Positions 6,104 through 9,887 of a stretch of DNA of 9,887 nt are shown one piece after another. The DNA lies in the NCBI GenBank assembly GCA_902479205.1, contig CABSNX010000061.1:1-9887 (forward strand). The letters are read 5' to 3'. The stretch comes from an uncultured Collinsella sp. (GTDB taxonomy: Bacteria; Actinomycetota; Coriobacteriia; Coriobacteriales; Coriobacteriaceae). The notes beneath the pieces are model-generated. The model was not told the origin of the DNA. It saw only the letters and a program-made list of their open reading frames with translations, and made no database searches. Position numbers and translations under genes: made by a program. Positions within the stretch are counted from its first letter, which is position 1. Every line of letters begins with the position of its first letter.

Positions 6104-7537
6104 ATGGCTGTTATTAATGTGCTGCCTTCGGATGGGAAGGTTATTGACGAGGGCCCTGTTGGTTGCTCTGTTGATGTTTGCTGTGATGATTTTCGCCATC
6201 TCGATATTGGGCTACCGCCTGAGATTCTTCGTCTTAAGGATGCCGGGTATTTGACGCAGGCTGTTGCTGCCTGCGATCGCCTTTTGGAGCAGAACCCCGA
6301 GCCTTCGCTGGCTGCTTGTGTTCGTGCCGAGCGGTATCGCATGCTCGAGACACCGCTTCATTTTTCGGTGTCGCGCGATCAGGCTATTGCGATGATTCGC
6401 GAGGAGTGGCCTGAGTTTACCGAAGAGCAGTTTGATGACCTGATTAATCGTAAGCGAATTGACTGGCGCTTTATCGATGGCGAGCTGTTTGTTCTCGATA
6501 ACTTCCTCGATTCGCTTCGCGTGTACCCCAAGGAGGTTCCGGGCCTGCGTCCCGATTCTACGGACGGCGTCGCGCTGCGTAACCAGATGCTCAGGGAGAT
6601 GGAGTCGCAGGGCGGGCTGTCTCGCACCATTACGCTTAAGGCATGCGTGTCTGTCCCCGGGGCTCTGGAGGGAGAGACTGTTCGCGCGTGGCTACCCGTT
6701 GCCGCCGCCTGTCGTCAACAGTCTCATATCGAGGTTCTCGATATGACGTCGGAGGGCACCGTTGCCTCTGAAAATGTTTCGGCTCGTACTGCCTCTTGGA
6801 CATCTTCGACTGAACATTCATTCTCGGTGACCTATCGCTATCAAATCGATGCCGCCTATTGCGATATCTATGGTGGCGCGCTCCCATCGCATACGTGCAT
6901 GGACACGCCACTGCCCGAGGACATTTCCGAGGACCGTCCGCATATTGCGTTTACGCCGTACCTGCGACAGTTGACGGAGCGTGTTGTTGACGGGCTCGAG
7001 GATCCGCTCGATCGCGCTCGTGCTATCTATGATTACCTGACACAGCATATCGACTATCGCTATCAGCCACCGTACCTGCTTTTGGGATCTATTGCCGACG
7101 ACTGTGCGCATTCGCTCCGCGGCGATTGCGGCGTTATGGCACTCACGTTTATCACCATGTGTCGCATTGCCGGTGTGCCCGCCCGTTGGCAGAGTGGACT
7201 GTATGTTGCGCCTGATTCGGTGGGACCGCACGACTGGGCGGAGTTCTATACACCACAGACTGGTTGGCTTAACGCCGATGTCTCGTTTGGCTCCTCGGCA
7301 CGCAGGATGGGGGAAGAGTGGCGTCGTCGTCACTACTTTGGCAATCTCGACCCGTGGCGTATGGTGGCCAACGATCGATTCCAGGCCGAGTTTGTGCCTG
7401 CTTTCGATGGTATGCGCGAGGATCCCTATGACAACCAGATGGGCGAAGTCTCGGTTAACGGACGCGGATGCCGTCGGCGCGAGATGCTCCGCACGGTCGA
7501 ACTCATCGAAATGCTCGAAGTTCCATTTTCGGACTAA
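6104..7537 (+). CDS. Transglutaminase-fold (papain-like) domain protein, function unknown
   Basis: A 477-residue protein with a transglutaminase-like core in its C-terminal half. The catalytic triad is intact: C342 in RGDCGVMAL, H376 in GPHDWAEFY and D392 in WLNADVSFG, preceded by the usual helical segment DRARAIYDYLTQHIDYRY (303-320). Members act as cysteine proteases, transglutaminases or peptide N-glycanase relatives; the activity here cannot be assigned. Residues 1-170 are acidic, mostly predicted helical, and unrecognised; 171-260 look like a beta-rich module. No signal peptide, membrane segment or anchor is visible, so a cytoplasmic location is inferred. I chose ATG 6104 because GGAG (6094-6097) lies 6 bases upstream, while ATG 6068 has no SD and overlaps the likely promoter. 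Codons are richer in T-ending forms than in fba or the ribosomal genes, indicating modest expression or a different history. It has no obvious operon partner. Confidence 0.85.
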   Translation: MAVINVLPSDGKVIDEGPVGCSVDVCCDDFRHLDIGLPPEILRLKDAGYLTQAVAACDRLLEQNPEPSLAACVRAERYRMLETPLHFSVSRDQAIAMIREEWPEFTEEQFDDLINRKRIDWRFIDGELFVLDNFLDSLRVYPKEVPGLRPDSTDGVALRNQMLREMESQGGLSRTITLKACVSVPGALEGETVRAWLPVAAACRQQSHIEVLDMTSEGTVASENVSARTASWTSSTEHSFSVTYRYQIDAAYCDIYGGALPSHTCMDTPLPEDISEDRPHIAFTPYLRQLTERVVDGLEDPLDRARAIYDYLTQHIDYRYQPPYLLLGSIADDCAHSLRGDCGVMALTFITMCRIAGVPARWQSGLYVAPDSVGPHDWAEFYTPQTGWLNADVSFGSSARRMGEEWRRRHYFGNLDPWRMVANDRFQAEFVPAFDGMREDPYDNQMGEVSVNGRGCRRREMLRTVELIEMLEVPFSD

Positions 7538-7551
7538 TCGGTAGAAAGCTG

Positions 7552-7560
7552 TGATAAACT
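7552..7560 (+). promoter_or_regulatory. Candidate tRNA-Leu promoter (extended -10)
   Basis: TG-A-TAAACT lies 15 to 40 bases after the preceding stop codon and 16 bases before the tRNA. The TGN extension is present; no clear -35 is seen. No terminator separates the tRNA from the upstream gene, so cotranscription is also possible. Confidence 0.4.
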
Positions 7561-7576
7561 AACTCACGCATTACGT

Positions 7577-7663
7577 GCCCGAGTGGCGGAATTGGCAGAC
7601 GCAGTGGACTCAAAATCCACCGTTGGCAACAACGTGCGAGTTCGAGTCTCGCCTCGGGCACCA
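7577..7663 (+). tRNA. tRNA-Leu (anticodon CAA)
   Basis: An 87-base class II tRNA with encoded CCA. The acceptor stem is GCCCGAG (7577-7583) with CTCGGGC (7653-7659), then discriminator A and CCA (7661-7663). The anticodon stem GTGGA/TCCAC encloses loop CTCAAAA, giving anticodon CAA at 7611-7613, which reads UUG. A long variable arm (GTTGGCAACAAC region) precedes the T arm GCGAG-TTCGAGT-CTCGC. Long variable arm, D-arm sequence, A discriminator and anticodon all agree on leucine. Its last 23 bases are repeated twice downstream in the 184-bp array. Confidence 0.97.
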
Positions 7664-7682
7664 TACATGCAAGCGAGCGTTC

Positions 7683-7705
7683 AAGGGGGTCGAGGCCCCC
7701 TTTTT
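7683..7705 (+). terminator. Intrinsic terminator of tRNA-Leu (core copy 1)
   Basis: AAGGGGG (7683-7689) pairs with CCCCCTT (7696-7702) around loop TCGAGG, with a T5 tract (7701-7705). It is 20 bases past the CCA end, a textbook position and form for a tRNA terminator. Confidence 0.85.
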
Positions 7706-7740
7706 CGTGCCGAACTCGCGTGAGCGCGCGGAGCGTTAAG

Positions 7741-7816
7741 CAAACAGGCCTATGGCCTGTTTGTAGCGGAGCGTGGCGAGGGCGCCGTGCGCCCGAAGCC
7801 CGGGGCTTCGCGAAGC
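7741..7816. repeat. Palindromes in the first 115-bp spacer (repeated at 7925-8000)
   Basis: CAAACAGGCC-TAT-GGCCTGTTTG (7741-7763) is a perfect 10-bp stem with a 3-base loop. GAAGCCC-G-GGGCTTC (7795-7809) is a perfect 7-bp odd palindrome, overlapping GCTTCGCGAAGC (7805-7816), a perfect 12-bp palindrome; the two are mutually exclusive when folded. The second spacer has the same set 184 bp later. No T tract follows any of them. Confidence 0.9.
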
Positions 7817-7866
7817 GAAGACCCTTCGAGTCTCGCCTCGGGCACCATACATGCAAGCGAGCGTTC

Positions 7867-7889
7867 AAGGGGGTCGAGGCCCCCTTTTT
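7867..7889 (+). terminator. Terminator, core copy 2 of the array
   Basis: Exact duplicate, 184 bp downstream, of the tRNA-Leu terminator at 7683-7705. Transcription that escapes the first would meet it. Confidence 0.75.
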
Positions 7890-8050
7890 CGTGCCGAACT
7901 CGCGTGAGCGCGCGGAGCGTTAAGCAAACAGGCCTATGGCCTGTTTGTAGCGGAGCGTGGCGAGGGCGCCGTGCGCCCGAAGCCCGGGGCTTCGCGAAGC
8001 GAAGACCCTTCGAGTCTCGCCTCGGGCACCATACATGCAAGCGAGCGTTC

Positions 8051-8073
8051 AAGGGGGTCGAGGCCCCCTTTTT
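8051..8073 (+). terminator. Terminator, core copy 3 of the array
   Basis: Third exact copy of the tRNA-Leu terminator, 31 bases before the candidate infC promoter. It should insulate the infC operon from upstream transcription. Confidence 0.75.
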
Positions 8074-8103
8074 CGTGTACGTAATGTGATAACGCGCGGT
8101 ACG

Positions 8104-8112
8104 TGTTATTAT
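8104..8112 (+). promoter_or_regulatory. Candidate infC operon promoter (extended -10)
   Basis: TG-T-TATTAT is an extended -10 with a 5/6 match to TATAAT; no strong -35 is present (TGTGAT at 8085-8090, 16-base spacer). It follows the last terminator of the tandem array and predicts a leader of roughly 175 bases before infC that begins with the hairpin at 8119. Confidence 0.45.
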
Positions 8113-8118
8113 TCGCAA

Positions 8119-8275
8119 GGCGTTGTTCCCGCAATGCCCTAAAGAGGAACCCGAGGGTTCCCACCTTTTGGCGCCAATGAGCAGCTGACTGGTCATACAA
8201 CCTAGATTCCCTTCCTCATACCGAGGATGTCTATGTGTACGACCTGGTTGCAAAGAAGCGCCGGGTTATTTTTTT
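8119..8275 (+). promoter_or_regulatory. Structured 5' leader of infC-rpmI-rplT, probable attenuator (ribosomal-protein leader type)
   Basis: About 155 untranslated bases hold: hairpin A, GGCGTTG (8119-8125) with CAATGCC (8132-8138), loop TTCCCG; hairpin B, GGAACCC (8146-8152) with GGGTTCC (8155-8161); and the terminator at 8241-8275. Bases UUCC in loop A can pair with GGAA of hairpin B (8146-8149), suggesting a pseudoknot. AACCC (8148-8152) plus GGCGC (8170-8174) together complement the 3' strand of the terminator stem (8258-8267), a possible antiterminator. In other bacteria this operon is autoregulated through leader RNA by L20 (transcription attenuation in Bacillus subtilis). I cannot match this leader to a named RNA family by eye, so the ligand is inferred. 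Confidence 0.6.
8241..8275 (+). terminator. Intrinsic terminator in the infC leader (attenuator)
   Basis: GACCTGGTTGC (8241-8251) pairs with GCGCCGGGTT (8258-8267): 10 bp with three G.U pairs and one bulged T at 8248, loop AAAGAA, then A and seven T (8269-8275). It ends only a few bases before the infC SD, with no promoter after it. A terminator here must be conditional, otherwise infC, rpmI and rplT would be silent. Confidence 0.72.
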
Positions 8276-8294
8276 ATGAATGGAGGTAGGGAAA

Positions 8295-8849
8295 ATAGCT
8301 AAGTCTGATGACACCCGCATCAACGACGAGATCACTGCATCTTCGTGCCGTTTGATTGGCGTCGATGGCTCTCAGCTCGGCCTGTTCGCCATCCGCGATG
8401 CCCAGCGCGTCGCCGACGATCAGGGTCTCGACCTGGTCGAGATCGCTCCCAACGCGGAGCCGCCGGTCTGCAAGGTCATGGACTACGGTAAGTTCAAGTA
8501 CCAGCAGGCCATGAAGGCCAAGGCCGCTCGTAAGAACCAGTCCAAGGTCGAGGTCAAGGAAATGAAGTTCCGACCCAAGATCGACGTTGGCGATTACGAG
8601 ACCAAGAAGGGCCACGTTCTGCGTTTCCTCAAGAAGGGCGCACGCGTTAAGATCACCATCATGTTCCGCGGCCGTGAGATGGCTCACCCGGAGCAGGGTC
8701 TTAACGTTCTCGAGCGTCTCGCCGAGGATCTCAAGCCTTACGCTACGGTCGAGTCCAAGCCTAAGATGGAAGGCCGTAACATGCTTATGCTGCTCGCCCC
8801 GATTAAGGGCGCCTTTGATGAGGATAAAGCGGCAAGCGATACCAAGTAA
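8295..8849 (+). CDS. infC: Translation initiation factor IF-3, apparently starting at AUA
   Basis: IF-3 binds the 30S subunit, keeps 50S away and checks the start codon and initiator tRNA. The N domain (residues about 1-75) has TRINDEI and LVEIAPNAEPPVCKVMDYGKF; a lysine-rich linker follows; the C domain (about 89-170) has KFRPKIDVGDYETKK and VKITIMFRGREMAHPEQG. The start is decided by the SD: GGAGG (8282-8286) lies 8 bases before ATA at 8295, giving MAKSDDTRIN and 184 residues, the normal length. The in-frame ATG at 8280 overlaps this SD and is preceded only by the terminator T-run, and there is no ATG, GTG or TTG between. Rare infC starts (AUU in E. coli) let IF-3 repress its own translation, so AUA makes sense. 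First gene of infC-rpmI-rplT. Confidence 0.95.
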   Translation: MAKSDDTRINDEITASSCRLIGVDGSQLGLFAIRDAQRVADDQGLDLVEIAPNAEPPVCKVMDYGKFKYQQAMKAKAARKNQSKVEVKEMKFRPKIDVGDYETKKGHVLRFLKKGARVKITIMFRGREMAHPEQGLNVLERLAEDLKPYATVESKPKMEGRNMLMLLAPIKGAFDEDKAASDTK

Positions 8850-8881
8850 CTAGTGTTCTGTAACCGATTAAGGAGTATTTC

Positions 8882-9073
8882 ATGCCTAAGATGAAGTCCC
8901 ACAGCGGCACCAAGAAGCGTTTCCGCAAGACTGGTACCGGCAAGCTTATGCGCGCCAAGGCTTTCAAGAGCCACATCCTGAGCAAGAAGTCCACCAAGCG
9001 TAAGCGTGGCTTCCGTCAGGAGACCGAGATCGCCGCTGCCGACCGCAAGGTCATCAAGTCGCGTCTCGCCTAA
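8882..9073 (+). CDS. rpmI: Large subunit ribosomal protein bL35
   Basis: A 63-residue, very basic protein starting MPKMKSHSGTKKRFRKTGTG, the signature N-terminus of bL35, and ending in the usual DRKVIKSRLA. It binds 23S rRNA in the 50S subunit. ATG 8882 has SD AAGGAG (8870-8875) 6 bases upstream. It lies 32 bp after infC and before rplT, the conserved order. Codon use is the biased, high-expression type. Confidence 0.97.
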   Translation: MPKMKSHSGTKKRFRKTGTGKLMRAKAFKSHILSKKSTKRKRGFRQETEIAAADRKVIKSRLA

Positions 9074-9119
9074 GTTCGCGTTCCCGTTTTTCGTTTTACC
9101 GTCTAGGAGTTGATAGAAC

Positions 9120-9479
9120 ATGGCACGTATTAAGCGCGCTGTTGCCGCCAAGAAGAAGCGCCGTACCGTTATGCACCGTGCGAAGGGTTACTACGGTGCC
9201 GCTTCGCGTACTTACAAGCATGCTAAAGAGCAGGTCCAGCACTCCCTGCAGTATCAGTATCGTGATCGCCGCAACAAGAAGCGCGAGATCCGCTCTCTCT
9301 GGATCACCCGCATCAACGCTGCCGCTCGCCTGAACGACATCTCTTACTCTCAGTTCATGCACGGCCTGAAGGTTGCCGGTATCGAGCTCGACCGCAAGGT
9401 CCTGGCTCAGATGGCTTACGAGGACATCGAGTCCTTTAACGAGCTGGCTGCCATTGCCAAGAAGGCTCTCGAGGCCTAA
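9120..9479 (+). CDS. rplT: Large subunit ribosomal protein bL20
   Basis: A 119-residue basic protein of standard length beginning MARIKRAVAAKKKRRTVMHR, followed by AKGYYGAASRTYKHAKEQV and WITRINAAARLNDISYSQFM, all characteristic of bL20. It is essential early in 50S assembly and, in studied bacteria, represses its own operon by binding leader mRNA that mimics its 23S site; the leader at 8119-8275 is the likely target here. AGGAG (9105-9109) lies 10 bases before the ATG. Last gene of the operon, followed within 20 bases by a terminator. Confidence 0.98.
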   Translation: MARIKRAVAAKKKRRTVMHRAKGYYGAASRTYKHAKEQVQHSLQYQYRDRRNKKREIRSLWITRINAAARLNDISYSQFMHGLKVAGIELDRKVLAQMAYEDIESFNELAAIAKKALEA

Positions 9480-9499
9480 TAGATTCTGTTGAATCGCTA

Positions 9500-9536
9500 G
9501 GGGAGTGTCGCACTGTGCGCGGCGCTCCCTCTTTTT
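9500..9536 (+). terminator. Intrinsic terminator of infC-rpmI-rplT
   Basis: GGGAGTGTCGC (9501-9511) pairs with GCGGCGCTCCC (9519-9529), 11 bp with two G.U pairs, loop ACTGTGC, then TC and T5 (9532-9536). It lies 20 bases past the rplT stop. Confidence 0.85.
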
Positions 9537-9539
9537 ATC

Positions 9540-9887
9540 TAAAGCGCTGGTTTATATAGCAAAAGCGCGGGTAGATAGACACTTACAGGTGACCGATCTT
9601 TATATATCTCTTAACCGAAGGGTCATCATCTGATACGTGCGGTCTTGCTGCACTCGACTTTCTACTTCCAATATAGAAAGCCATAGATTGTGTAGGACTT
9701 GTGAAGAGTGGAATTGACGTCCCACACGGCTTCGCGGTCTGGCAATATATCTCCTTGCCGCGCGGCCCGGTCGAACCGGGAACCGGCGCAGGCGTGCACC
9801 TTGAGAACCGGATACTGCGAGGATGGACACTTACTTCAGTGTCGCATCCGGGCAGACATCGAACCATTTGAAATGGTCTAACTTGGA
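9540..9887 (+). promoter_or_regulatory. Candidate rRNA operon promoter/leader region at contig end
   Basis: These 348 bases hold no credible gene. Several AT-rich -10-like boxes occur (TATATA at 9553-9558 and 9601-9606; AATATA at 9670-9675 and 9744-9749), with TAGACA (9576-9581) a 5/6 -35 for the second; tandem promoters are common before rRNA operons. Then come hairpins GGCAA/TTGCC (9741-9759), CCCGGT-CGA-ACCGGG (9766-9780, boxB-like), a boxA-like TGCACCTTGAGAAC (9795-9808) resembling the actinobacterial antitermination box TGTTCTTTGAGAAC, hairpin 9821-9849 (11 bp, one bulge), and ACCATTT/AAATGGT (9863-9877). The final ACTTGGA would run naturally into GAGTTTGATC, the 16S start. No 16S bases can be claimed. 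Confidence 0.55.
9795..9808 (+). promoter_or_regulatory. boxA-like rRNA antitermination site
   Basis: TGCACCTTGAGAAC sits just after a strong boxB-like hairpin (9766-9780). It resembles the NusB/NusE-binding boxA of actinobacterial rRNA leaders, which commonly contains CTTTGAGAAC. Recognition is by resemblance only. Confidence 0.45.

Larger units (their letters stand above)
7641..8077. repeat. Exact 184-bp tandem array carrying the tRNA-Leu 3' end and its terminator
   Basis: Two identical 184-bp units (7641-7824, 7825-8008) are followed by a third partial copy (8009-8077). Each begins with a 69-bp core: the last 23 bases of tRNA-Leu including CCA, a short linker and the intrinsic terminator. 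The cores (7641-7709, 7825-7893, 8009-8077) are separated by two identical 115-bp palindrome-rich spacers. Homology starts sharply at the T loop (base 7640 is G, 7824 is C) and ends sharply at 8077. The downstream cores lack the 5' T-stem strand and the rest of the tRNA, so they are not tRNA genes. No integrase is present. The gap between the tRNA and infC (about 630 bp) is mostly this array plus the infC leader. Confidence 0.97.

Noticed and set aside
7825..8031. Additional tRNA genes in the downstream array copies
   Set aside because: Only the last 23 bases of tRNA-Leu are present; the 5' T-stem strand, anticodon arm and acceptor 5' strand are missing, so no tRNA can fold.
7641..8077. CRISPR array
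   Set aside because: The 69-bp repeats and identical 115-bp spacers do not fit CRISPR, whose spacers differ and are short; no cas genes are nearby.
7720..8142. Forward-strand open frames within the tandem array
   Set aside because: They consist of the repeated spacer and terminator sequence, with no SD and no recognisable domain. Open frames arise because the repeats are GC-rich and short of stop codons.
7503..8253. Long reverse-strand open frames across the tRNA and tandem array (peptides such as MVPEARLELARCC)
   Set aside because: They are antisense to tRNA-Leu and its repeats, have no SD, and repeat the same peptide every 184 bp in shifting frames. This is a known type of false protein from tRNA regions.
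8276..8302. Eight-codon leader ORF (ATG 8276 to TAA 8302) overlapping the infC start
   Set aside because: No SD precedes it, only the terminator T-run; the overlap with infC is most simply chance.
9583..9867. Reverse-strand open frames in the last 300 bases
   Set aside because: No SD, no recognised motif, and the region is dense with hairpins and a boxA-like site, which fits a non-coding leader better.

Overview
This GC-rich window looks like a whole draft contig from an actinobacterium of the class Coriobacteriia, most likely Collinsella-like. The suggestion rests on base composition, C-ending codon preference in the highly expressed genes, protein flavour and a tRNA with encoded CCA. No 16S sequence is present, so the genus is an inference. 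The first 29 bases are Illumina Nextera adapter, so the left end is artificial. The right end has the features of an rRNA operon leader and stops just short of where 16S would begin, a usual place for a short-read assembly to break.

Layout, all on the + strand. (1) 30-1448: 3' part of a RecQ-type superfamily 2 helicase gene, probably the C-terminal half of a RecJ-helicase fusion. (2) 1464-3824: rel, a bifunctional (p)ppGpp synthetase/hydrolase with all expected domains. (3) 3913-4596: a glyoxalase-II-like metallo-beta-lactamase-fold hydrolase. A helicase/RecJ - Rel - MBL order resembles the recJ-apt-rel-dtd-MBL neighbourhood of many Gram-positives. (4) 4791-5657: class II fructose-bisphosphate aldolase behind its own promoter, with dyads just upstream. 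(5) 5658-6103: non-coding, a long foldback element plus tandem copies of a 96-97 bp unit, then an intrinsic terminator. (6) 6104-7537: a cytoplasmic-looking transglutaminase-fold protein. (7) 7577-7663: tRNA-Leu(CAA), whose 3' end and terminator are repeated in an exact 184-bp tandem array up to 8077. (8) 8104-9479: the translation operon infC-rpmI-rplT with a structured leader that ends in an intrinsic terminator (attenuator), and an infC that appears to start at AUA. (9) 9500-9536: operon terminator. (10) 9540-9887: candidate rRNA leader.

Functionally the window mixes growth control (Rel), central glycolysis (Fba) and translation (tRNA-Leu, IF3, L35, L20, rRNA leader). The least explained sequences are the two repeat systems (5678-6006 and 7641-8077) and the infC leader.
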